From SABI01 sp964453215 (GTDB taxonomy: Bacteria; Spirochaetota; Spirochaetia; Sphaerochaetales; Sphaerochaetaceae): 64,000 nt of DNA. Within the stretch, counting starts at the first letter, position 1, and every line of letters starts with the position of its first letter. The position numbers and the translations under genes are program-made. The notes under the pieces were generated by a model. The model saw only the letters and a list, made by a program, of their open reading frames with translations, searched no databases and was not told the DNA's origin. Positions 6,635 through 17,063 of this stretch are shown here, piece by piece. The stretch spans positions 29,904 through 93,903 of the forward strand of contig CAYVRR010000002.1 in NCBI GenBank assembly GCA_964453215.1, written 5' to 3'.

Positions 6635-9223
6635 TTATGCTTTGTCTATCATAGATTGGAGATCTTGAATGAACTTCATCGCATCCATTGGAGTTGAGTG
6701 TTCTAAAGGAAAACTTCTTATAAGATCAAAAACTTCACTCTCATACTCTTGTGTTTGAATTTTAAATAGATCGAGTTGCTCTTCATCTGGCCCAATAAGG
6801 TAGGAAGAGTAGTGGTTTTTTAGGAATTTGGATGCACTCATCAGTACATCTTTAGGAACACCTGCCATTTTAGCAACATGGAGCCCATAACTACTCGCTG
6901 CAACCCCTTCAACAACTTTTCGTAAGAAGATGATCTCTTTTCTTTGTTCCATTACTGAAAGGGTAATGAGTTGCATACCACTTGTATCAGTCATAGTAAG
7001 CTCATGATAGTGGGTTGCAAAGAGTGTTTTCACCCGTTGCATCACTAACTTTCTCATTACAGCATAGGCTATACTCATCCCATCTTGCGTACTCGTCCCC
7101 CTCCCTATCTCATCCATGATAACAAATGAGCGAGTGGTTGCATTTCTAAGTATATATGCAGCTTCTTGCATCTCAATTAAAAATGTTGATTCTCCTCTAG
7201 CAAGATTATCTGATGCTCCAACTCTACAAAAAAGGGCATCTGTGAGGCTAATTGTAGCACTTTGAGCTGGAACAAAAGAGCCGATGTGAGAAAGAAGTAC
7301 TATTAAGGCATTTTGACGTAAATAGGTACTTTTTCCAGCCATGTTAGGTCCTGTAATTAAACTAAATAACCCTTTTTCATCATTAAGGGTAAGGGGATTA
7401 GCTATAAAAGATCCAAGAGAACTATACTGCTCAACAACAGGGTGCCTTCCTCCAACTATTTGGATAGCATTATCTGTTGTGAGAATCGGTTTTACATAGT
7501 TGTGCTTCAATGCAGTTTTAGCAAAACTTTGAAGGGTATCAATGGTAGAGAGAAACTCACCCACTTTGTGTAAAAGGGGGATATTCTTTGTAGCAAGGAG
7601 TACCACCTCTTCATATATCATCTTCTCCCGTTTTTCTGCTTTTGCTCCACTTGTTGTGATAGTGAGTTCAATCTCATTAAGTGTATCTGTTGTATAGCGC
7701 TCTGCATTCACAAGAGTTTGTTTACGAAAGAAGGTGGGTGGAACTTTATCAGAATGAGCTTTAGTAATTTCTAAATAGTGACCAATAATTTTATTATATG
7801 AAAGTTTGATTTGGCTAATACCAGTCTCTTCTTTCACTTGTTCAACATACTCAAGAAGTGTAGTGTCTGTAGATTTCATCATCTTTCTAAGGGCATCAAG
7901 GTCATCATCACACCCATTTTTAATAACCGTGTGAGGGATGTATAGACTACTAACATCATCACTAATTTTCTTCTCTATCTCTTCTAAAAGGGTGAGTAAT
8001 TGATGCATTGAATCATCCGCTATCTCTTTTGATAAAAGGGGTGTATATACTTCTTGGTATTCACTTAGTATTAGGAAAAAGTGACTCAAGGTTGAAGCTA
8101 TGTTGAGTAAATCTTGTGGAGTGTGTCGAATAAGGGATAAACGGGTAGTAAGTCTTGTTAAATCCCTCGTTTCATAAAGATGAGAAATAAGGCGCTGATG
8201 CTCTTGGGGATGGTTGATAAACCATTCAACTTTCTCTTGTCTATGAGTAATTTCTTCAATGCTTTGAAGGGGACTTGATATCCAAGAGCGTAAGAGCCTC
8301 GAACCACTACTGCTTACTGTGTTGTGTAGTGCACTAAAGAGGGTTCTTTTTGTAGAGCCATCTTGTAAATTATATTCTAGTTCAAGATTCTTTCTAGTAG
8401 ATTCATCAATTTGCATCACTTGCGACATTGTAATATGCTTATAAGTGAGTAATAGAGATGAATTACTTTTACTTGAGTGATCTATGTAATATAAAAGGGC
8501 ACCACAGGCAAGAAGAGGAAGGGATGTTTTTGTAAGGCCAAAAGCTGCTAAAGAGAGGGTATTATAGGCCTTTTTCATAGTATCATATCCTTGAGAAAAA
8601 GAAAAATGCCACCGAGGAAGTTTATTTATAAGAAATGGGTAGGTATCAATGAGAGATCTAAAAACAGTATCTTCATGATAGAGGTCTTCATCAATAATTA
8701 CCTCTTTAGGGTGAAGTTGTTCAATTAAAGATTTTAACTTGAGTAACTTATCATCGTAGGGAATCTCTATTGTAAAAAGGGAAGCACTAGAGAGTTCACA
8801 ATAGGCACAAGAGATTAATGAATTATGTATGGTGACACTTAACATGTAGCTATGAGAAACATCTTCAAGAAATTCATCTTCAACAACAGTTCCAGGACTC
8901 ATTATAGAGACAACTTCCCTTGTTGCTATTTCCCCTTTCCCTTCTGGCATCTTAGTTTGTTCACAAATAGCTATCTTCTTCCCTTCATCAAGTAATCGTT
9001 TAATGTAGGTTTTAGCTGCATGATAGGGAATGCCACACATAGGTATTCCGTTACGCTTTGTGAGGGTAATATTTAGTAAGCGAGAAACTTCTTTTGCATC
9101 ATCTAGAAACATTTCATAAAAATCTCCAAGACGGAAGAACAATACCTCATCAGGATACTCTTTTTTTATTGAGAGGTATTGCTCCATCATTGGAGTAATC
9201 TTCATATTCTCCATGTCACTCAC
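6635..9223 (-). CDS. mutS: DNA mismatch repair protein MutS
   Basis: MutS recognises base mismatches and small loops and starts mismatch repair. The 862-residue protein has the mismatch-contacting Phe-x-Glu in RLGDFYEMF near residue 36, connector, lever and clamp domains, then the ATPase with Walker A GPNMAGKST near residue 625 and Walker B SFVIMDEIGRGTST, and a C-terminal helix-turn-helix region. The first in-frame start is GTG at 9221-9223, directly after the bamA stop; ATGs at 9214 and 9205 are alternatives and none has a strong ribosome binding site. It sits in a tamB-bamA-mutS-comF run, so envelope and repair genes share a transcript. Confidence 0.97.
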   Translation of the reverse strand: MSDMENMKITPMMEQYLSIKKEYPDEVLFFRLGDFYEMFLDDAKEVSRLLNITLTKRNGIPMCGIPYHAAKTYIKRLLDEGKKIAICEQTKMPEGKGEIATREVVSIMSPGTVVEDEFLEDVSHSYMLSVTIHNSLISCAYCELSSASLFTIEIPYDDKLLKLKSLIEQLHPKEVIIDEDLYHEDTVFRSLIDTYPFLINKLPRWHFSFSQGYDTMKKAYNTLSLAAFGLTKTSLPLLACGALLYYIDHSSKSNSSLLLTYKHITMSQVMQIDESTRKNLELEYNLQDGSTKRTLFSALHNTVSSSGSRLLRSWISSPLQSIEEITHRQEKVEWFINHPQEHQRLISHLYETRDLTRLTTRLSLIRHTPQDLLNIASTLSHFFLILSEYQEVYTPLLSKEIADDSMHQLLTLLEEIEKKISDDVSSLYIPHTVIKNGCDDDLDALRKMMKSTDTTLLEYVEQVKEETGISQIKLSYNKIIGHYLEITKAHSDKVPPTFFRKQTLVNAERYTTDTLNEIELTITTSGAKAEKREKMIYEEVVLLATKNIPLLHKVGEFLSTIDTLQSFAKTALKHNYVKPILTTDNAIQIVGGRHPVVEQYSSLGSFIANPLTLNDEKGLFSLITGPNMAGKSTYLRQNALIVLLSHIGSFVPAQSATISLTDALFCRVGASDNLARGESTFLIEMQEAAYILRNATTRSFVIMDEIGRGTSTQDGMSIAYAVMRKLVMQRVKTLFATHYHELTMTDTSGMQLITLSVMEQRKEIIFLRKVVEGVAASSYGLHVAKMAGVPKDVLMSASKFLKNHYSSYLIGPDEEQLDLFKIQTQEYESEVFDLIRSFPLEHSTPMDAMKFIQDLQSMIDKA

Positions 9224-12200
9224 TTAATACAAACTAGTAGTGATAGCAAGAACAAGCTTTAACCCACTGTCTGGGTTACTGTTATTGTAGAAAATTGAGC
9301 CAGGATCCCAACTAAATGGATCACCATTCTCAATCCTTGCATTCTTCACTAAATAGAGTCCTAATGGGAACCCAGGGATTTTCAGCCTTATACCAACTCC
9401 CATAGCAAAATACCAATCTAATGGAGCAGAACCTACACTAGAGAGATCTCCACTCACTCCTGTAGCACTCACAAAAGCTTCTCCCCAAAGGACGTTTTGA
9501 GCAATCTGGATTGAAGTTTCAAGTGAAGAGTCCCATAAGAACTCTTTATAGAATTTAGGTTCAATTCCTCGAGCAATTGTCATTCCATCAATATAGAGAT
9601 ACTCATACATACTTGCACTAATTCCCTTAGTCCAAGGACCTGTGTAGGAATCTTGTGGATAATATTGGTTAAAGATAAATGATGCTGTAGTATTTAAACT
9701 TATAACAACTGGAGTTGGTTTTTCCCCAGGAATGTCAAAGAGTTTTAAGAACCCTGAAGCGCTCGTACTACTTCTCATATAGTTACTTAACCCGCCGAGG
9801 ATACCACCTGCATAGACGATGTTTTGAGAAGCTATATATCCTTTTGTTGTATTATTAATTAAATCTCGCCCATCCCATGTGAGAGAAATAGCTAATCTAT
9901 TTGAAAGCCCCCACCTCTTTTGGTACTCCCCAATGAGATAATCAAAAGGTGTACCATCAGATGGGTCAAAATCTGCTTTATTTAGGGTAATAGAAGGGCC
10001 ACCAGCAATAGAGAGTCTTCCTGCGTCAAAGATGAATGTATACCCTGTGTTATACCCAAGAGAGATTTTGTACGAGGTGTATGGCATCAAGTAGGAGGCA
10101 TCTGGGCTCTTCTTTCCATTGTTTTCCCAATCTGCGTATGAAGTGTAGGGGTAAGGATATGCTTCATTCTCTTTATTCTTTGTGGTAGGAGAGCCATCTC
10201 CTAGCATAAGAGCGTTAGAGATATTGGTTCGTTTAAAGGCTAAGTTTAATCCATTAGACCACCTTCTATCGCCAACCCAGGTGTCAGAGAAGCTCACGTT
10301 TGCACTTTGACTATCTGGAGAGAGTTCTGTTGAGACTTCTAAGTTTCTCCCTGTTCCCCCAACGTTCGAGTCTTCCCATGAAAGGAATCCACTTACAGGA
10401 AAACCATCAACGTTACCACCAAAAGTTGCACCAAAGCCAATATTCATTTGGTTTCCTTCTGTAACTGTATATATCACAACAAGGGTGTTTGGCTCAGTTC
10501 CATAGTTAATAGATGGGACAACATCAGTAAGAAGTCCTGTATTAAAGAGATTTTGGGCACTTTGAATATATTTTTTCTTACTAAATACATCCCCAGGTTT
10601 TAAAGTAATTTCTCTCATTAACACATATTCTTTTGTTTTAGTGAGTCCTTTTATGATAACATTTTCTATCTTTGCTTGCCCTTTTTCTGTGATAAGGACT
10701 GTGTAACTAATGGTGTTGTTCTCTTCATCTCTATCTTCTTTGATATCAATGGTGTTCTCTACATACCCTTCATCCCAATACACATCTGCAATACTCGCTA
10801 TATTATTTTGTATTTTAGCAATATTTAAGACACTTCCAGGACTCATGGTAATTACATTATTAAACACTTCATCACTAAAGACACTATTTCCTTCCACATC
10901 GATTGTGCCAAGGAACCACTGCTTGCCCTCTTCAATGACAAATGTGATAGCAATCTTTTTAATATTCTCTTTCTCTTGTGGAACCTCTTCATACAAGACG
11001 TTCTTCACTTTTGCATCAATAAATCCATTTTTTTGATAGACTAGCTCGATTGCTGCTCTATCTGCAATAACAGTTGCTTCATTAAAGTTTCCTGAGTTAA
11101 AGAGGGATTGTACTTTTGTTGTAACTGCCTTTTTCACTTCATTAAGGCTCAACTTTTCGACCCCAGTGAAACGAATCTCTTCCACCTTTGATTGGCGTCC
11201 TTCATTAATCGTGTAGGTAAGGATAAGAGAATTTGTCGCTTCATCAATGGTATAGGTTGCATCTACCTTTACATCTGCATACCCTCTTTCAATATAGACT
11301 TTCTTTAATTCATCTTTTGTACTATTTACCTTTCCTAAGGAGAGGAAATCTTTTTCTTTAATACTCATGTTATCGAGGAGTACTTTAGATTTAATTCCAT
11401 TATTTCCATCAAATATAATAGATTGTATTATAGGTAACTCTGTGAAAGTAAATTCTACAATTAAATCAGTATTAGCAAGTCCAGATCGTACAGCTTCTGC
11501 TTCAAAGAGGCTAAATTTTTGTAAGTTATTAAATGAATTCTCTATCTCTTTATAGAGAGTTTGAGTAAAGGGTTTTCCAATGTAGGGAAAGACAATATCT
11601 TCTAACACTTCTTTATCAACATGTAATAGGTTTTTAAAGGTGAACCCTTTTATTGGTTTGTTGGTGAACCAATCATATTCAACTATTTGAAACTCAATAT
11701 CTATAGAGGAGGCATCATCATTTGTCTCATAGGTATAAGAGATATCGACAGTATCATACCCTTTTTGTCGATAGACATCTTTAATATGATTTTGTCCATT
11801 TTTAAGGAGCGTGAGGGTAAATAATTGTTCTTTTTTTATAGGAAAGCCTTTGAGAATTGCTTCTGTTGTAACTAAATTATTCCCATTTATTGTAATAGAA
11901 CCTACAGGAAGGGTCTCCACTACTTCAAAGTAGAGGATTGATTCATTTTTAGCATCACTAGTTGGGGAAGGAAATACATCAACTGTAACAAATTTACCAC
12001 TTTGTATTAACTGATTGACGACCTCATTTACTTGTTTTGTTGTGTAATTGGAACCAATGAGAGGAGAGACAATGCTTTTTACCTCAGACTCTTTTACCTG
12101 TTCTAAATTAACGAAAACGACATCTTTAATCGGTGCATTAATCCACCACCCGTCAAGTGTTTGATTTGTATCTGCACTAAATAGTGGGTTAAATATACAT

Positions 12201-12235
12201 AATAGTAGTAGTAGTGGGAAAATTTTTTTCACCAT
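9224..12235 (-). CDS. bamA: outer-membrane assembly factor BamA with seven POTRA-like domains
   Basis: BamA inserts beta-barrel proteins into the outer membrane. A signal peptide (MVKKIFPLLLLLCIFNPLFSA) is followed by a long periplasmic part. I count seven POTRA-like units, at about residues 36-107, 110-187, 194-268, 269-347, 349-437, 440-519 and 520-595, each starting with an I-x-x-I/F-x-G-type strand and most ending in a V/I-x-E strand. The barrel fills about 596-1003 and ends in Tyr rather than Phe. Typical BamA proteins have five POTRAs and 800-840 residues; the extra length here (1003) fits two more. It lies 11 bases after the TamB-like gene, linking two barrel/envelope assembly factors in one transcript. 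Confidence 0.95.
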   Translation of the reverse strand: MVKKIFPLLLLLCIFNPLFSADTNQTLDGWWINAPIKDVVFVNLEQVKESEVKSIVSPLIGSNYTTKQVNEVVNQLIQSGKFVTVDVFPSPTSDAKNESILYFEVVETLPVGSITINGNNLVTTEAILKGFPIKKEQLFTLTLLKNGQNHIKDVYRQKGYDTVDISYTYETNDDASSIDIEFQIVEYDWFTNKPIKGFTFKNLLHVDKEVLEDIVFPYIGKPFTQTLYKEIENSFNNLQKFSLFEAEAVRSGLANTDLIVEFTFTELPIIQSIIFDGNNGIKSKVLLDNMSIKEKDFLSLGKVNSTKDELKKVYIERGYADVKVDATYTIDEATNSLILTYTINEGRQSKVEEIRFTGVEKLSLNEVKKAVTTKVQSLFNSGNFNEATVIADRAAIELVYQKNGFIDAKVKNVLYEEVPQEKENIKKIAITFVIEEGKQWFLGTIDVEGNSVFSDEVFNNVITMSPGSVLNIAKIQNNIASIADVYWDEGYVENTIDIKEDRDEENNTISYTVLITEKGQAKIENVIIKGLTKTKEYVLMREITLKPGDVFSKKKYIQSAQNLFNTGLLTDVVPSINYGTEPNTLVVIYTVTEGNQMNIGFGATFGGNVDGFPVSGFLSWEDSNVGGTGRNLEVSTELSPDSQSANVSFSDTWVGDRRWSNGLNLAFKRTNISNALMLGDGSPTTKNKENEAYPYPYTSYADWENNGKKSPDASYLMPYTSYKISLGYNTGYTFIFDAGRLSIAGGPSITLNKADFDPSDGTPFDYLIGEYQKRWGLSNRLAISLTWDGRDLINNTTKGYIASQNIVYAGGILGGLSNYMRSSTSASGFLKLFDIPGEKPTPVVISLNTTASFIFNQYYPQDSYTGPWTKGISASMYEYLYIDGMTIARGIEPKFYKEFLWDSSLETSIQIAQNVLWGEAFVSATGVSGDLSSVGSAPLDWYFAMGVGIRLKIPGFPLGLYLVKNARIENGDPFSWDPGSIFYNNSNPDSGLKLVLAITTSLY

Positions 12236-12246
12236 AGAAGCTCCTT

Positions 12247-15200
12247 CTAAAACTCAAAGTTCTTTGTAACGCTAAAACCCATAGTATCGAATAAATTAAA
12301 GAGCGACAACTCTTCTGGTTGTGTGAAAAAGCTAAAGGTAGCTAAATCATTTAACCATTCAATACTGAGTTCTGTATCAATAGCAAGATCTTCTGCTAAA
12401 AATGAAGATCTTGTTCCTGTGAAATCTCTTCTAAAGGTCACAAGTCCTTGTAAGTATAGTTTATCTAAAAGATATTTTCCAAGATATAGTGTAGTGTTAT
12501 CGAGATAACGGGAAATAGGAGAGATACTCACCTCATTACTCATCCCAGGAATTGCTTCAATTAATATGTTTTGAAGTAAATTACTCCTAATTGAAAACAC
12601 ATCGAGTCCTAATGATTCTCTAATTACTGATGAGAAACCAAATGTAATTCCCCCACCCTGTATTAATCCAAGTCGGCTAATCACATCTGTTGCTGCACTT
12701 GCTGCAGATAATACAGACTGAAATCCCCCATCAGGGTTCTCTGCAAAGTTCGTATTTAACAAGTTTTGTCCAAGTATTTGAAGTATTTCATTGTTTGTTC
12801 GAAGGGGGAATGAATCAAAACGGGGATTTATAGAAGAGAGTGTATCGTTTTGAAGGATGAGGAATATATCAATTCTATTTCCTTCATTGTCAAACTTACG
12901 AAGGCGTGCTCTCAGGCTAATTCTAGGTTCAGCTGCTTCAATATTTCCAACTTGTTCTTTTGGGAAAAGAAGAGACCCCTCTGTGATGTAGAAGTTCTCT
13001 TGAATATAATAAATTTCTCCCCCTCTAAGGGCAATATCTCCTTGCAAGGTGGTTATCATAGAGGGAGCTGTGGAGATTATATTCAGTTTTTGATTATCTG
13101 CGACAGTTGCACTAACTATCGGAGAAGTCTCATTTGGATAGACAAATGTGATGTTTTTACCACTTGTGAAGTCCATTTCGATACTTGTTCGTGCTTTTGG
13201 GAGGAACCAATTAGGGAGAGTGGGAATCTCAAACCCAATATTTCCCTTAGGAATATAGATATCTCCATAAATTTTCTCTTCAAAGAGCGTTCCAATGAGG
13301 CCAAATGTTCCACTTGCATCTGCTTCTATGTAGAGGGGAACTTGTGGTATTGGAATTGAAAGGGAGAGGGTTCCTTTATCAATTGTGGCATCGAGTTGGT
13401 AATTACTGATGTTCCAGTTTTCAAATAACATCTGTGCCTTAAATATTCCTTCACTATCCCTCTCTTCTCTGTTACCAACAATTGCTTTTGTGTAAGGGAG
13501 GGTAAATAAATTTTCAGCTAGTGTGATAACTGGATTTACAACTGATATTTTTTGATTTCCTGTCCAGTACAAGCTTATAGTGACTTCATCACTACTCATT
13601 GTCCCAAAATATTGGGGATTAGAGAGGGGGCCCTCTATAAGGAGGTCTCCTTCAAATAACCCTTTTTCAAAAATAATGACAGGCTCACCAAGGATTGCAT
13701 TTAAGAGAGTTAAATCGAGTGCGAGGTATGATAAATCTAAACTAATATCAGTTGAACTCACTATCCCTTCACCTTCTAGTGGGAAAAGGAAATCCTTGGT
13801 GGCACTCAGGGAAAGGAAATTGGTATCACTATTATATGTTGCACTAAGAGAGCCGTTTTCTAAAGGTGTTACTCTAAATATATGCCCATCTCGACTAATT
13901 TTATGTGAACCGTCTGCCATATCAACCATTCCAAAAATCTGAGTTGAACTGTGGGTGAGTGAAATAGAATCTATGGCAGTTAGTTCATCGAAAAGGTGAG
14001 TCACATAATCAAAAAAATTATCTTTTTCTCCAATAAGTGTCTTTAATCCTACACTCATTTTTGTGTCAGATTCTCTCCAAATATAGCTTTTTTTGTGAAG
14101 CAAATCGACTTTTGCATCGATAGTTCCATCAAAAGAGAAGAAAGATGAAAAGTTATATGCACTAAAGTTGCCCCTCTCTAAAAACCCATCATAGAGGGTG
14201 ATGCCATCATCCATGATAGAAAACTGTAATGCACCAAATAAGGGGGTTGGAAGGTCTTGAAAGAGATTAATTCCTCCTTCCATGTCAAAAGAATCAGTAA
14301 AATTACTCACCCCAGCACCTTCTAAAGAGGCGTATGTATTTTTAAGGGTGCCAGAGAATCTTTCAAGGGGAAATCTATCAACAAATAGGGTCATAATTGA
14401 TATTTCAGGTTCTGTTATATCATGGTTTATAGAAAGATTCCCTACATCCCCCTCTTCATCTGTAAGCTTTCCTTGAAAGGTGAGGCTCTTTGTATCACCT
14501 GCTAGAAGGGAGATAAGGTTGGGCGTGGTAAGATCTATGTTTCCTGTAAGAGAGCCAACATTATCTGTATATACGATAGTATCAAGTAAAAGGCGTGTGT
14601 TAGAGATAGAAATTGATGTGTTAAGTCTTCCATCTTGTATATTTTGTACAAAAATATTACCAAGCTCTATATCAGGTCCCTCTATGATAAAGCTATTATC
14701 TGAAAGAGAAAAATCTGTAAATAAGGCCCCTGTAATGGAGAAAGAAGAGTGTATAAAAGAGAGGGAAGGAAGTGGTATTACAAAGTCCTTTGCTATAGTT
14801 GTGATACCAAGGTGACCTGGTTTTGAAATAAGATCAATGGTGATGGCTAGACCAGGTACATGAGTTTCAATGGTTCCAGATTGATTGTTAAAACTTGAAA
14901 TAAATGGGTAGGACTCATTAAATATCTCAATGTCCCCATTTGTTTCAACGAAAGAGAATGTAGATGCGTATCGGGCAAGCCCCTCTACCTTTAGGGATGA
15001 AAGTAATGAGGATGTGAAGGTGTATCCTACCTCCTGATTCTCTAAGAGGGTAAAATCAATAGAAGCAAGGGATGAACCTGACTCTACATCTTGCACGTCT
15101 AAGACCCCTTTTGGTAACCATGTAAGGCGGTCAATCGTCCCCCCAAAACTTACCCGTACTCCAGTTGTAGTGATTGTTGCTAAATCTACTATCACATCTG

Positions 15201-16947
15201 TACTATTCATAGAGGCTAACAGAGTACTTGCCCCATTTATCCTATCTTTCCCAATCGCTATTGATTGAAAGGCAATTGATCCATTCACCCTCCCCTTTTC
15301 TAATTCATCATCTAATTCAACATAAATTTCCCCTGTACTTGTTGTGTTATGGGCAATGTAGGGAGAAAGGAGTGGAGCATACATATCAATAAGGGGTTTA
15401 TATGATGAGATGTTAGTTTTATCACTTTTTAAGAGGATTTGATTATCTTTTTCCGCCATGTTTCTTTGTAATGAGATTGATAAAGAGTTCCCCTCTTTTA
15501 GTGTGATTTCAAGGGGACTAAGGAGTATCTCATCATATGATGCTTCAAGTGAAAATGTTTGAGAAAGTAGTGATGAAGTGAGATTTATGAGTGATAGTTG
15601 AACTTTTTTAAACGTGAATGATTGATCGGCCTCACCATCACTAAAAAAATCAAAATCTATAGACTGAGATGTAAGAAAGTTTGTTTTTCCTTGTATCGTA
15701 CCACTTGTTTCATACATAAAATTTTGATTATTCATCGACTTAGAGATGAGAATGTAGGGAGAAAAAATAGCTAACTCATCAACTAACTCAGTCTCAATAA
15801 ATGTATGTAAAAGGGTGGTCTCAAGTAGCTTAATACTTTTCCCTTCCAAACGAATTGATTCAACATTATCGATAAGTGAAACATCTAATTGAGTCTCTAA
15901 GAAAGAGACAAAAGGTTCCTTATCAATACTTAAAAGAGATTCATCATCGAATTTTATAGAAACATTCTCCCTTTGTTTTAGGTAGATGAGATTAAATGAC
16001 TCCCCTTGTAAGAGGTAGGGAGAAGTAGATACTCTATAATTACTACTTTTTGCAATTACCTCCTCTAATTCACTATCTTTATGAATAGCTAATATATCTA
16101 TTTTTTCACTCTCATATTCTACAAGGGTATCATCCATACGATAGAAAAGGGTTGAAGAAGAGAAAGAGCCCTCAATAGAACCATTCATACTCTCAATATT
16201 GCCTTGATATGAAAATAGAGATGAATGAATTTCCCCTTCTACTCCAATTGATTCAATATTTGTTTGGATATATTCGCTCATAAGAGTTGCATTAATTTCA
16301 CCATCCCCTTGTACCTCTCCTTTGAGATTAAGGTTAGAAAGAAAGAACATACGTTCTTGAGATTGATAATCAGTAGATGAAATAAACGTATCGAATGAAA
16401 CAATTTTACCTTTATTTAAGGCAAGCTTTATTGAGGGAATTTCTCCTTTGAGAGAGTCATCTTTGCCTGTATAGGAAAGAGATAGATTAGTTGCAACTAT
16501 TTCTAATGAAAATGGGATATTTTGATCAATTTGGGTAGATAATTCTGTTTGTTCAAGTAGTGTAAGGTGATGTGAAGAGAGCTTTATATCACCTTGATCT
16601 ATATAGATTGGAATTGATTGATTAGTGAGGAACCGGGGTAATAGTGTATACCACGGGGCATCTATGATAACTGAATCAATTGTCATAATACGATTGAGAG
16701 TATCATCTATAGTAATATCATGAAGGGAAAGACGAGTAAAAAGGTGAGTCTCTATTGAACCAACCTCTATGTGTATGCCAAGTTTTTCTTCAATTTTTAG
16801 AAAAGAGGAGAGGATAAGGGGTTCATTGATATTAAAAAAGGTGATGCTTATGGCAAAAGAGAGGACAAAAAATGAGATAATTATAAGGGCCATTAGTGAG
16901 ATAAAAATAGTCCTTTTGGTTGTGTGAAATGTTAACCCTTTTCTCAT
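12247..16947 (-). CDS. tamB: TamB-like translocation/assembly module protein
   Basis: TamB-family proteins are long periplasmic beta-groove proteins anchored in the inner membrane, linked to outer-membrane protein assembly and phospholipid transport. The 1566-residue product has one N-terminal membrane segment (about residues 14-38), then many short beta-rich repeats, and a C-terminal TamB domain with the signature area (about 1250-1566) containing GDIALRGGEIYYIQ, LPKARTSIEMDF, LRARLRKFDNEG, NEILQILGQNLL and, at the very end, FDTMGFSVTKNFEF. The final residue is Phe as expected for interaction with barrel machinery. It is first in the tamB-bamA-mutS-comF run. No tamA is visible; spirochaetes often pair TamB with BamA. 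The symbol is by family, not tested orthology. Confidence 0.85.
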   Translation of the reverse strand: MRKGLTFHTTKRTIFISLMALIIISFFVLSFAISITFFNINEPLILSSFLKIEEKLGIHIEVGSIETHLFTRLSLHDITIDDTLNRIMTIDSVIIDAPWYTLLPRFLTNQSIPIYIDQGDIKLSSHHLTLLEQTELSTQIDQNIPFSLEIVATNLSLSYTGKDDSLKGEIPSIKLALNKGKIVSFDTFISSTDYQSQERMFFLSNLNLKGEVQGDGEINATLMSEYIQTNIESIGVEGEIHSSLFSYQGNIESMNGSIEGSFSSSTLFYRMDDTLVEYESEKIDILAIHKDSELEEVIAKSSNYRVSTSPYLLQGESFNLIYLKQRENVSIKFDDESLLSIDKEPFVSFLETQLDVSLIDNVESIRLEGKSIKLLETTLLHTFIETELVDELAIFSPYILISKSMNNQNFMYETSGTIQGKTNFLTSQSIDFDFFSDGEADQSFTFKKVQLSLINLTSSLLSQTFSLEASYDEILLSPLEITLKEGNSLSISLQRNMAEKDNQILLKSDKTNISSYKPLIDMYAPLLSPYIAHNTTSTGEIYVELDDELEKGRVNGSIAFQSIAIGKDRINGASTLLASMNSTDVIVDLATITTTGVRVSFGGTIDRLTWLPKGVLDVQDVESGSSLASIDFTLLENQEVGYTFTSSLLSSLKVEGLARYASTFSFVETNGDIEIFNESYPFISSFNNQSGTIETHVPGLAITIDLISKPGHLGITTIAKDFVIPLPSLSFIHSSFSITGALFTDFSLSDNSFIIEGPDIELGNIFVQNIQDGRLNTSISISNTRLLLDTIVYTDNVGSLTGNIDLTTPNLISLLAGDTKSLTFQGKLTDEEGDVGNLSINHDITEPEISIMTLFVDRFPLERFSGTLKNTYASLEGAGVSNFTDSFDMEGGINLFQDLPTPLFGALQFSIMDDGITLYDGFLERGNFSAYNFSSFFSFDGTIDAKVDLLHKKSYIWRESDTKMSVGLKTLIGEKDNFFDYVTHLFDELTAIDSISLTHSSTQIFGMVDMADGSHKISRDGHIFRVTPLENGSLSATYNSDTNFLSLSATKDFLFPLEGEGIVSSTDISLDLSYLALDLTLLNAILGEPVIIFEKGLFEGDLLIEGPLSNPQYFGTMSSDEVTISLYWTGNQKISVVNPVITLAENLFTLPYTKAIVGNREERDSEGIFKAQMLFENWNISNYQLDATIDKGTLSLSIPIPQVPLYIEADASGTFGLIGTLFEEKIYGDIYIPKGNIGFEIPTLPNWFLPKARTSIEMDFTSGKNITFVYPNETSPIVSATVADNQKLNIISTAPSMITTLQGDIALRGGEIYYIQENFYITEGSLLFPKEQVGNIEAAEPRISLRARLRKFDNEGNRIDIFLILQNDTLSSINPRFDSFPLRTNNEILQILGQNLLNTNFAENPDGGFQSVLSAASAATDVISRLGLIQGGGITFGFSSVIRESLGLDVFSIRSNLLQNILIEAIPGMSNEVSISPISRYLDNTTLYLGKYLLDKLYLQGLVTFRRDFTGTRSSFLAEDLAIDTELSIEWLNDLATFSFFTQPEELSLFNLFDTMGFSVTKNFEF

Positions 16948-17005
16948 TATCTTCTAGTATACCTATAAATCGTCACTTTACCTACCCTTTTTCAATCTAT
17001 CTTGG

Positions 17006-17034
17006 TTGCCTTAGTAGATTAATTTTTATACAAT
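17006..17034 (+). promoter_or_regulatory. promoter of tmk
   Basis: TTGCCT (17006-17011), 17-base spacer, TACAAT (17029-17034). It ends about 30 bases before the chosen tmk start. The -10 matches five of six consensus positions and the -35 four of six. Confidence 0.6.
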
Positions 17035-17063
17035 CTACAAGTAAGTGAGAAGGAGAGATGATT

